From an uncultured Erysipelotrichaceae bacterium (GTDB lineage: Bacteria; Bacillota_I; Bacilli_A; Erysipelotrichales; Erysipelotrichaceae): 13,025 bases of DNA. Numbering within the stretch: position 1 is the first letter of the stretch; every line of letters begins with the position of its first letter. Of this stretch, positions 6,335-12,898 are shown one piece after another. The notes under the pieces were generated by a model, which did not search any database, was not told the origin of the DNA, and saw only the letters and a list, made by a program, of their open reading frames with translations. The stretch covers positions 1 to 13,025 of the forward strand of contig CADBPK010000184.1 of assembly GCA_902796465.1 (NCBI GenBank). Reading direction: 5' to 3'. The position numbers and the translations under genes are program-made.

Positions 6335-7252
6335 ATGAAATCATATCTTGTCTTTGACTGGGGAGGAACATTTATCAAATATGCCCGTATGAACGAAGAT
6401 GCGGAGATCCTGGATAAAGGAAAAATACCTTCACCGAAGAAAAGCGACACAAAAGAAATATTCTATGAAACAATTGATCAGATCGTTGCGGATTTTCCGG
6501 GAAAGCCTGACGGGATCGCCATCTCTTCTCCCGGTATTATTGACAGCACAAAAGGGGAAATACAGGTGATCGGCAGTTTTCCGTACCTGAATAACGCCTG
6601 GGTCAAAAAAGAACTGGAAGAAAGGTATCAGATCCCTGTGAGCATTGAAAATGACGGCAAAAGCGCAGCGCTGGCAGAACTGTGGAAAGGCAATCTGCAT
6701 GATGTAAGGGACGGAGCTGTCGTTGTGATCGGAACCGGGATCGGAGGCGGCATCATACTGGACGGAAAACTCCGGAGAGGACAGCATTTCTTTGCCGGAG
6801 AATACAGTGCGGTAAACCTGAATGCATACAGTCCCGAAGAAGACGACAGTTACTGGGGTGCGTTAGGTCACAGAGGATTATCAAAGGAAGTCGCAAAGAG
6901 AACAGGTGAAAACCATGAAGAACTGGACGGTGTAGAAGTATTCAGACGCGTCAATGCCGGTGATGCAGCGGCGCAGGAAGCCTTGCGGGCTTACTGCGAC
7001 AGGTTTGCACTGGAACTCTTTAATCTGAATATCGTTCTCGATCTTTCCAGGATCTGCATCGGCGGCGGTATTTCCGTACAGCCGAAACTGCTGGAATATC
7101 TGAAAGACAGTATTGAAGGTCTGAAACAGAAACATCCGGATATCGTAAGCGGAACAGCACTCCCGCTTCCGGAAGTTGCTGTATGCCGATTCTATAATGA
7201 TGCTAATCTGATCGGTGCGCTTTATCATCATTTATATGAAAGAGAAGCGTAG
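6335..7252 (+). CDS. ROK-family sugar kinase lacking the zinc-binding motif
   Basis: A 305-residue cytoplasmic kinase of the ROK family (glucokinase-like, ASKHA fold). It has the phosphate-1 loop DWGGTFIK (8-15), SPGIID (65-70), the catalytic segment ENDGKSAALAE (105-115, Asp107 as likely base), GTGIGGGII (133-141) and a GE pair (155-156) that in relatives contacts sugar. The usual zinc site CxCGxxGCxE is absent; the segment after GE reads SAVNLNAYSPEEDD. A zinc-less subgroup exists in Bacillota, so this need not mean loss of function. The substrate (glucose, a glycoside, ManNAc or other) cannot be read from sequence. AAAGGAG lies 9 nt before the ATG at 6335. It is the first gene of a co-directional run, and aroC starts 15 nt after its stop. 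Confidence 0.87.
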   Translation: MKSYLVFDWGGTFIKYARMNEDAEILDKGKIPSPKKSDTKEIFYETIDQIVADFPGKPDGIAISSPGIIDSTKGEIQVIGSFPYLNNAWVKKELEERYQIPVSIENDGKSAALAELWKGNLHDVRDGAVVVIGTGIGGGIILDGKLRRGQHFFAGEYSAVNLNAYSPEEDDSYWGALGHRGLSKEVAKRTGENHEELDGVEVFRRVNAGDAAAQEALRAYCDRFALELFNLNIVLDLSRICIGGGISVQPKLLEYLKDSIEGLKQKHPDIVSGTALPLPEVAVCRFYNDANLIGALYHHLYEREA

Positions 7253-7267
7253 GCGGGGAGGACAGTG

Positions 7268-8371
7268 ATGAAAAATGTATTCGGAAATAATCTGACTCTG
7301 ACCTTGTTCGGTGAATCGCACGGACCCGCTGTCGGTGCTGTTATTGACGGACTGCCGGCCGGGATCCGGGTCCCGGAGGAAGCTGTCAGTGCCGTCATGA
7401 ACAGAAGAAAAGCATACGGAAGGATTTCGACTAGCCGGCATGAAGAGGACAAGGTGGAATTCCTTTCCGGCATCAAAGACGGTTTTACGCAGGGAACACC
7501 TGTGACAATACTGATCCGCAATGAAAACGCGGAAAGAAAAGATTACACAGAAAACATCATCCGGCCATCACATGCGGACTATACCGGGCTGGAAAAATAC
7601 AGGGGATATGCGGATCTTTCCGGCGGCGGTCATTTCAGCGGCAGGCTGACAGCCCCGCTTACAGCTGCCGGGGCAGTTTGTCTGGGCATGCTGGAAAAAA
7701 AGGGAATCACGATCGGAACACATATCCTGCAGATCAGAACGATACATGACGAAAGGTTTCATGAAACGGATCCGGCAGATCAGCTGAATGCGCTGAGAGG
7801 GAAACAGTTCCCTGTTCTTTCCGATCAGGCAGCGGATCTGATGAAACATGCAATCGCAGAAGCTGCAGATGAAGGTGATTCACTGGGCGGGATTCTGGAA
7901 ACAGCAGTATGCGGGCTGGAAGCCGGGATCGGTGAACCGTGGTTTGATACGGCAGAAGGAATGATCGCACATGCTGTATTTTCCGTTCCTGCTGTAAAAG
8001 GAATATCATTCGGTGCGGGCTTTGATCTGGCACAGATGAAAGGCAGCGAAGCGAATGATGCATTCACGGCAGAAAACGGAAAGATCAAAACTATGACCAA
8101 TCACAGCGGCGGTATAGCCGGCGGTATTACAAATGGTATGCCGGTGCTTTTTCGTACGGTCATCAAACCTACGCCTTCGATCGCGAAAGAGCAGAGATCG
8201 GTAGATCCTGAAACTCTTGAAGAAAAGATCATTGCGGTAAAAGGAAGGCATGATCCCGCAATCGTGCACAGGGCATGCCCGGTGATCGATGCCGTTGCGG
8301 CACTGGTGATCACTGATCTCTGTATAGAAAGATATGGCGCTCTCTGGTTTACGGAAAAAGATAAAAGATGA
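7268..8371 (+). CDS. aroC: Chorismate synthase
   Basis: A 367-residue enzyme of the last shikimate step, converting EPSP to chorismate with reduced FMN. Family signatures are GESHGPAVG (15-23), SGGGHFSGRLTAP (118-130), a GGITNGMPV segment in the middle, and RHDPAIVHRACPV (327-339). The length is typical. ATG 7268 is preferred over the in-frame GTG at 7265 because GGGGAGG (7255-7261) is then 6 nt away. It overlaps aroK by the four bases ATGA, suggesting translational coupling. Confidence 0.96.
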   Translation: MKNVFGNNLTLTLFGESHGPAVGAVIDGLPAGIRVPEEAVSAVMNRRKAYGRISTSRHEEDKVEFLSGIKDGFTQGTPVTILIRNENAERKDYTENIIRPSHADYTGLEKYRGYADLSGGGHFSGRLTAPLTAAGAVCLGMLEKKGITIGTHILQIRTIHDERFHETDPADQLNALRGKQFPVLSDQAADLMKHAIAEAADEGDSLGGILETAVCGLEAGIGEPWFDTAEGMIAHAVFSVPAVKGISFGAGFDLAQMKGSEANDAFTAENGKIKTMTNHSGGIAGGITNGMPVLFRTVIKPTPSIAKEQRSVDPETLEEKIIAVKGRHDPAIVHRACPVIDAVAALVITDLCIERYGALWFTEKDKR

Positions 8372-8889
8372 AATTGAAAGATGATAAAAATATTATCCTG
8401 ATCGGTATGCCGACGTCAGGGAAGACAACGATCTCAGCCCGTCTGGGAGAGAGGCTGCATAAACAGGTGCTGCATATGGATTCCATGATCGAGGAAGAAC
8501 TGGGGATGTCCATAAGTGACTGTTTCCGGCAATATGGGGAGGACTGTTTCCGTGATGCGGAAACAGATCTCATACGCAGAATCTGTACCTGCAGAGGCTG
8601 CGTGATCTCATGCGGAGGCGGAGTGATCAAACGGGAAGTAAATATGAAGATGCTGTCTGAAAGCGGCATCGTATTCCTGCTGAGGAGAGATTTTTCTCTG
8701 CTTTTCCCGACTGAGGACCGGCCGCTCAGTTCTACCCGGGAAGATCTGGAAAAGCTTTATCGCGAACGTAAGGAACTATACCGGAAATACAACGATCATG
8801 TGGTAATCAATAACGGCACGGTTGATGAAACTGTGGATGAGATCATCAGGATACTCGAAGAGGAATATCAGGAAAAAGAAAGACAGTAA
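8368..8889 (+). CDS. aroK: Shikimate kinase
   Basis: A 173-residue NMP-kinase-fold enzyme that phosphorylates shikimate at the 3-position with ATP. Visible are Walker A GMPTSGKT (13-20), the shikimate-binding DSMIEEELGMSI region (38-49), FRDAE (61-65), the GGG loop (83-85) and DRPL with Arg118 in the lid region. The length is normal. The start codon overlaps the aroC stop (ATGA), and the aroA start is one base past its stop. aroC-aroK-aroA therefore form a tight translational unit that covers the last three steps from shikimate to chorismate. Confidence 0.94.
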   Translation: MKLKDDKNIILIGMPTSGKTTISARLGERLHKQVLHMDSMIEEELGMSISDCFRQYGEDCFRDAETDLIRRICTCRGCVISCGGGVIKREVNMKMLSESGIVFLLRRDFSLLFPTEDRPLSSTREDLEKLYRERKELYRKYNDHVVINNGTVDETVDEIIRILEEEYQEKERQ

Positions 8890-8890
8890 A

Positions 8891-10174
8891 ATGGATGTGA
8901 TCATTCAAAAAGGAAATCTGCATGATGTGGATATTGCGGTTCCTTCCAGCAAATCCGTTTCCATCCGGGCACTGATCGCCGCAGCACTGGCGGAAGGAGA
9001 TTCTGAGATTTATGGTCTCAGCATCTGCCGGGATACAGAAACGGTTATAAAGGTGCTGGAAGAACGCGGCATTTCCATGCAGAGGACACAGGACAGATTA
9101 ATGATCCGCGGACAGGCAGACAGCCGCTTTTTTTCCGGCGGTTCTGTTTTTTGCGGGGAATCTGCAACTGCGCTTCGTTTCCTGATCCCGCTGGCTGCAT
9201 GCGGAGAAGATGAGACAAAGTTCTGCGGAGAAGGGCGGCTTTTGAATAGACCGCTGTCCGTTTACGAAACACTCTTCCGGGACCAGGGACTGCTGTTTCA
9301 GCGTGACGCTGGCTGTTTAATAGTCAGAGGAAAACTGAAATCCGGGAAAATACGGATTCGCGGTGATATTTCCTCGCATTTCACCAGCGGGCTTTTGTTT
9401 GCCCTTCCGCTTCTTGAAAAGGACAGTGAGCTGGATATTATTACAAATCCTGTATCAGAACCATATATAGATCTTACAGTTGATGTGCTGAACAAAGCCG
9501 GGATCTATATCGAACGGAAAGAGAACAGGTTTTATATTCCAGGTTCCCGGCGGTATCATGCATTCTCCATGCGGATACCGGGTGATGATTCCCAGGCAGC
9601 GTTCCTGATCGCTCTGTCACAGATCGGACGGATCGGTGTGCATATTCCGAATATGGCACATGATTCCCTGCAGGGAGATCATGTGATCTTACAGTTGATC
9701 CGGGACATGGGCGGTGTTGTCAGAAAGGAAACGGAAGGTTTTTCCTTTTCTCCCGGCGAGTTGAAACCTTTGTCCGCCGATCTGCGGAACTGTCCGGATC
9801 TCGGACCGGTTCTTTTTGCGCTCGCTTCACAGACAGACGGCATATCAGAATTCCATCATGCCGAAAGACTGCGGGATAAGGAAAGCGACAGGATCCGGTG
9901 CATGCAGGAAGAACTGGCAAAAACCGGCTGCCGTATGAAGATCAATGACGGCTGTGTCAGGATAAAAGGAAAACCCGGCATGCCGGATGATATGATATTT
10001 GACGGACATGGGGATCACAGAATTGTTATGGCGCTTTCTCTGCTGGCATTTGCCGGCAGCGGAACTGTCCGGATCCACGGATGTGAAGCTGTCCGGAAAA
10101 GCTACCCGGATTTCTTCAGGGATCTCGCGGCTGCAGGTGCAGAGATCCGGTTCGTGAATAGTGAAAATGACTGA
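8891..10174 (+). CDS. aroA: 3-phosphoshikimate 1-carboxyvinyltransferase (EPSP synthase)
   Basis: A 427-residue enzyme transferring enolpyruvate from PEP to shikimate-3-phosphate. Motifs are SKSVSIR (20-26; Lys21 and Arg26 bind substrate), CGESATALRF (88-97), NRPLSVYETL, PGDDSQAAF, PDLGPVLFALAS (with the catalytic Asp), KESDRI and GHGDHRIVMA. In CGESATALRF the residue aligned with E. coli Gly96 is Ala92 (codon GCA at 9164-9166) and the Pro101 position is Phe; Ala at that site is also found in the glyphosate-insensitive class II enzyme CP4. The ATG at 8891 gives a normal N terminus; longer in-frame starts lie inside aroK. The ribosome site is weak, so expression probably depends on coupling to aroK. 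Confidence 0.94.
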   Translation: MDVIIQKGNLHDVDIAVPSSKSVSIRALIAAALAEGDSEIYGLSICRDTETVIKVLEERGISMQRTQDRLMIRGQADSRFFSGGSVFCGESATALRFLIPLAACGEDETKFCGEGRLLNRPLSVYETLFRDQGLLFQRDAGCLIVRGKLKSGKIRIRGDISSHFTSGLLFALPLLEKDSELDIITNPVSEPYIDLTVDVLNKAGIYIERKENRFYIPGSRRYHAFSMRIPGDDSQAAFLIALSQIGRIGVHIPNMAHDSLQGDHVILQLIRDMGGVVRKETEGFSFSPGELKPLSADLRNCPDLGPVLFALASQTDGISEFHHAERLRDKESDRIRCMQEELAKTGCRMKINDGCVRIKGKPGMPDDMIFDGHGDHRIVMALSLLAFAGSGTVRIHGCEAVRKSYPDFFRDLAAAGAEIRFVNSEND

Positions 10175-10192
10175 ACCTGACCGCATCAAACG

Positions 10193-10201
10193 TGATATAT
10201 T
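10193..10201 (+). promoter_or_regulatory. Possible internal extended -10 promoter before the MATE gene, leaderless geometry
   Basis: TGATATATT fits TGnTATAAT with one mismatch and lies in the 33-nt gap after aroA. Only 6 nt (10202-10207) separate it from the ATG at 10208, and no Shine-Dalgarno sequence is visible, so a leaderless message is predicted. Confidence 0.45.
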
Positions 10202-10207
10202 TGGAAT

Positions 10208-11578
10208 ATGACTTTAAGAGAAAGATTTATAGGGGACAGAGAATTTTACAGGAGAACAGCGAATATCGCTGTTCCTTTAGCGCTTCAGAACATGCTGATG
10301 AGCTGTATGTCCATTGTCGATACGCTTATGGTTTCGTGGATCGGCATGGTTTCCGCTGTCGGAACCGCAGCCCAGATGGATGTCCTGTCCGGGACGATCT
10401 CATATGGGATCATCGGCGGAATCGGTATGTTTGCGGCGCAGTTTTTCGGTGCAGGGGATGAGAAAAACCTCAAAAGATGCACCGGACTCTGCCTGACACT
10501 TGTTCTTGCGAACGCGCTGATCTGGTTCTCGCTCGCTGCTTTTTTTGCGAGACCGTTTCTTGCATTTTATATCCATGATGAACAGGTCATAGAGAACGGT
10601 GTGAAATATCTGGGCATCATGAAGTTCTCGTTTCTGTGCAGTGCTGTTTCCTTCTGTCTCAGCAGTATGTACAGAAGCACCCATCAGCCAAGAACCGCAC
10701 TGATCATTTCCACGATCTCAGGTATCGCGAATATCATACTGAACTGGCTTCTGATCTATGGAATCGGACCGTTTCCGGAAATGGGCGTGCAGGGTGCGGC
10801 GTTGGGAACATTGCTGGCATCAATGCTTTCATGTATTATCCTGATCACGCACGCCAACATGACAAAACAGATATTTATCGGAACGCCGGGGGAAATGTTC
10901 TCTTTCAATAAAGATTTTGCGCTTCCGATCCTTGCCAGAAGTTATCCGCTGATCATCAACGAGGCGATTTTCAGCGTAGGGCAGACACTGTTTGTCAAAG
11001 CATTCGGGGAGCTCGGCAAGGAACAGATGGATGCGTATTATGTCGGAAAACAGATTTTTGAGGTCATGACAACCGTGATCTACGGCTACGGAAATGCTGT
11101 GCAGATCCTGCTGGGGACATGTCTCGGCAAAGGAAACATACAGCAGGCCAAAAAAGAATGTGATTATCATCTCGGTCTCGGCTTTATGATCGCGTGTTTC
11201 ATCGTAACTGTATTATGTTTATTGGCAGGAAAGATGGTTTCCCTGTTCGCCCTGACCGATCCGGTCACTGAACATCTTGCGGTACTGATCGTTTATGTCT
11301 TTGCTCTGAAAGCTTCGCTGCGCCTGTTTAATTTCATGATCTTCTGCATTCTGCGATCCGGCGGGGATGTTCAGTATATCCAGTTCCTGGATGCGGGGAT
11401 TGAATGGATCGTCGGGCTGCCCAGTGCTTTTATTTCGGTTTATGTGTTCGGTCTGCAGAATATCGCACTGGTTCTTCTGATCACCCAGATCGAACAGCTT
11501 GTCAGGTTTATTCTCGGTATCCGGAGAGTGAAATCCTATAAATGGGCAAATGATCTGACGCAGCTTGTGACAGAATAG
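10208..11578 (+). CDS. MATE-family efflux transporter
   Basis: A 456-residue membrane protein with about 12 hydrophobic segments in two halves, the pattern of the multidrug and toxin extrusion (MATE) family. These are Na+- or H+-coupled antiporters exporting drugs, flavins or metabolites. The N terminus (MTLRERFIGDREFYRRTANIAVPLALQN begins the first helix near residue 18) and motifs such as SIVDTLMVSWIG, YRSTHQPRTALIIS and GNAVQILLGTCLGKGN match the family. The start at 10208 fits the usual N-terminal length although no ribosome site is visible. The substrate cannot be read. It follows aroA in the same direction, but a -10 box directly before the ATG may give it separate expression, so a link to aromatic metabolism is not established. 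Confidence 0.88.
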   Translation: MTLRERFIGDREFYRRTANIAVPLALQNMLMSCMSIVDTLMVSWIGMVSAVGTAAQMDVLSGTISYGIIGGIGMFAAQFFGAGDEKNLKRCTGLCLTLVLANALIWFSLAAFFARPFLAFYIHDEQVIENGVKYLGIMKFSFLCSAVSFCLSSMYRSTHQPRTALIISTISGIANIILNWLLIYGIGPFPEMGVQGAALGTLLASMLSCIILITHANMTKQIFIGTPGEMFSFNKDFALPILARSYPLIINEAIFSVGQTLFVKAFGELGKEQMDAYYVGKQIFEVMTTVIYGYGNAVQILLGTCLGKGNIQQAKKECDYHLGLGFMIACFIVTVLCLLAGKMVSLFALTDPVTEHLAVLIVYVFALKASLRLFNFMIFCILRSGGDVQYIQFLDAGIEWIVGLPSAFISVYVFGLQNIALVLLITQIEQLVRFILGIRRVKSYKWANDLTQLVTE

Positions 11579-11580
11579 AG

Positions 11581-11586
11581 TATAAT
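11581..11586 (+). promoter_or_regulatory. Consensus -10 box before the NusG-II gene, leaderless geometry
   Basis: A perfect TATAAT starts 3 nt after the MATE stop codon and ends 7 nt before the ATG at 11594. There is no convincing -35 and no TG extension. No Shine-Dalgarno sequence precedes either the ATG at 11594 or the next one at 11603. Confidence 0.5.
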
Positions 11587-11593
11587 CTTATCT

Positions 11594-11959
11594 ATGAATG
11601 GTATGAAGAAAAACGAAATCTTGATCCTGGCTGTCCTGGTGCTTGTTGCATGCGGTGTTATTCTGTTTATGAAACTGGGAAGCGGGAACAAAGATAAAAC
11701 AACAGTTGAGATCCGGTATTATTCCGCAAAAGGGGACTATACGGTCGTAAAGGAATTTGACCCGTCCGCAGATGCGGTATATCACGTAGACGGTAATTAC
11801 GGCGGTCTGGAAGTGGAAGTCAAAGACGGCCGCTGGCATGTTATAAATGCTATATGCCCCAACCATGACTGTGAAGGCATGGGATGGGCATCTCCTGGTG
11901 AGATCATGCCGATCACATGTCTGCCGAATTCTATAGTAGTAATCGAGAAAACAGAATGA
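11594..11959 (+). CDS. Membrane-anchored NusG domain II protein
   Basis: A 121-residue protein: a short Lys-containing front, one membrane helix (about residues 9-29), a polar linker, then a NusG-domain-II β-fold outside the membrane. The conserved pattern CPNHDCEGMGW...CLPN (three Cys) is typical of this family, sometimes annotated as Rnf- or flavin-associated NusG_II proteins; it is not the transcription factor NusG. The LVAC stretch resembles a lipobox, but the hydrophobic run continues beyond Cys, so a helix anchor is more likely. An alternative start is Met4 (11603). Its gene overlaps the Gx transporter by ATGA, a pairing often seen in Bacillota and linked by context to flavin or extracytoplasmic redox systems. 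The exact role is unknown. Confidence 0.85.
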   Translation: MNGMKKNEILILAVLVLVACGVILFMKLGSGNKDKTTVEIRYYSAKGDYTVVKEFDPSADAVYHVDGNYGGLEVEVKDGRWHVINAICPNHDCEGMGWASPGEIMPITCLPNSIVVIEKTE

Positions 11960-12462
11960 ATGTAAGCAAAACAAAACACTTTGTATATCTTGCCATGCTG
12001 TGTGCTATGGCGATTACCCTCAGCCTCATTGAATCGATCTATATCGGCTCCTTTATGTACGGGATCCGGATCGGACTGGCGAATATTATTGCCCTGATCA
12101 CGATCCATATGATGGGAATCAGGGAAATGGTCATCGTAAATATCATGAGGGTAGTTATATCAACATTAATGAGAGGCCTGATCTTCGGCAGTACTTTCTG
12201 GATCTCCCTGGGCGGCGTGGCGTTATCCAGCATCGTTCTCATTATCACTTACCGTCTGCACAGTTCCGTCATGTTCTCATCTGTGCTCTGCGCGATCGCA
12301 CATTCTGTCGGACAGGTGATCGTGGTGGTTATGTTTTATATGCAGCCGGCATTTGCGGCGATCCTTCCGTATCTGCTTGTCGGTTCCGTGCCTATGGGCA
12401 TCATGACAGGCATCGTTGCACAGCTCGTACTGAGTCGTATCGGTTCTCTGCAGAACAATTAA
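11956..12462 (+). CDS. Gx transporter family membrane protein (often annotated 'heptaprenyl diphosphate synthase component I')
   Basis: A 168-residue integral membrane protein with about five hydrophobic segments. The sequence includes LCAMAITLSLIESI and GIRIGLANIIALITIHMMG, typical of the Gx transporter family, which resembles ECF-type S components. The common database name 'heptaprenyl diphosphate synthase component I' is probably wrong for this membrane protein. The ATG at 11956 overlaps the stop of the NusG-II gene (ATGA); the longer frame to 11917 lies inside that gene. Translational coupling suggests that the two proteins act together, possibly importing a small cofactor precursor for an extracytoplasmic redox module. 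No ApbE flavin transferase or FMN-binding protein is visible in the window, so that link is inference. Confidence 0.85.
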   Translation: MNVSKTKHFVYLAMLCAMAITLSLIESIYIGSFMYGIRIGLANIIALITIHMMGIREMVIVNIMRVVISTLMRGLIFGSTFWISLGGVALSSIVLIITYRLHSSVMFSSVLCAIAHSVGQVIVVVMFYMQPAFAAILPYLLVGSVPMGIMTGIVAQLVLSRIGSLQNN

Positions 12463-12470
12463 AGAAAAGA

Positions 12471-12501
12471 AAAACAGCGGATCTTCAAGAAACGCTGTTT
12501 T
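12471..12501. terminator. Bidirectional terminator between the Gx transporter and HU genes
   Basis: A 9-bp stem AAAACAGCG / CGCTGTTTT (12471-12479 with 12493-12501) and a 13-nt loop that can pair further (TCT/AGA). On the minus strand it is followed by a long T-rich tract, making it a strong terminator for HU. On the plus strand the T-run is shorter. Confidence 0.8.
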
Positions 12502-12505
12502 AAGA

Positions 12506-12799
12506 TTATTTCACTGCTTCTTTCAGTGCTTTGGAAGCTTTGAATGCCGGTGCTTTTGATTCCGGAATTTCAATTGTTTCCTTTGTGGCAGGGTTGATGC
12601 CTGTACGTGCCGGACGTGTTTTGACCTCAAATTTACCAAAGCCGCTGATAGAGATCTCACCGCCGTCTGCCAGTGTTTCCGTTATTTCTGCAAACACTTC
12701 ATTTACAACAGCTTCTGCTGCCTTACGCGGTAAACCTTTGTTGTTGGAAATCCTTGTGACGATATCTTTTTTGGATTTCACTAAGATCGCTTTTGTCAT
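12506..12799 (-). CDS. HU-family DNA-binding protein
   Basis: A 97-residue nucleoid protein of the HU/IHF fold that bends and compacts DNA as a dimer. It shows the N-terminal helical part, GFGKFEVKTRPARTGINPATKETIEIP (the β-arm signature begins at residue 53; INP at 68-70, with Ile where GRNP has Arg), and the C-terminal helix PAFKASKALKEAVK. The start at 12799 is preferred over the in-frame ATG at 12811 because GGGAGG lies 5 nt before it. It is longer than the ~90-residue average by a short N-terminal insert (MTKAILVKSKK). It is transcribed alone from a promoter embedded in an inverted repeat. Whether it is the only HU copy cannot be told from the window. Confidence 0.95.
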   Translation of the reverse strand: MTKAILVKSKKDIVTRISNNKGLPRKAAEAVVNEVFAEITETLADGGEISISGFGKFEVKTRPARTGINPATKETIEIPESKAPAFKASKALKEAVK

Positions 12800-12837
12800 A
12801 TTGCCTCCCATGTAAACGATTTTTAAAATGTATTTTA

Positions 12838-12865
12838 ATTATAAATATTTACGAAAGATTTACAA
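12838..12865 (-). promoter_or_regulatory. Promoter of the HU gene
   Basis: On the minus strand: -35 TTGTAA (12865-12860), a 16-nt spacer, and a perfect -10 TATAAT (12843-12838). The predicted start near 12831 gives a ~32-nt leader holding the GGGAGG ribosome site. Confidence 0.6.
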
Positions 12866-12877
12866 TTCTTTCGTAAA
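12848..12877. promoter_or_regulatory. Perfect 11-bp inverted repeat around the HU -35: likely operator
   Basis: TTTACGAAAGA (12848-12858) and TCTTTCGTAAA (12867-12877) are exact reverse complements with an 8-nt centre. The HU -35 hexamer (12860-12865) lies in that centre. Neither side is followed by a T-run at the right place for a terminator, so an operator for a dimeric regulator fits better. Confidence 0.55.
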
Positions 12878-12898
12878 AAAAACCGGTTATACAGCCGG
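12875..12898 (-). terminator. Weak candidate terminator for a gene to the right
   Basis: On the minus strand, CCGG-8 nt-CCGG is followed by eight T. The 4-bp GC stem is short for an intrinsic terminator. Confidence 0.3.

Noticed and set aside
11594..11659. Lipoprotein signal (LVAC) in the NusG-II protein
   Set aside because: The hydrophobic stretch continues well past the Cys (GVILFMKL), which fits a membrane helix better than a lipobox.
12848..12877. The palindrome as an intrinsic terminator
   Set aside because: The adjacent A-run follows it on the plus strand, and on the minus strand no T-run follows the hairpin; a promoter box sits inside it instead.
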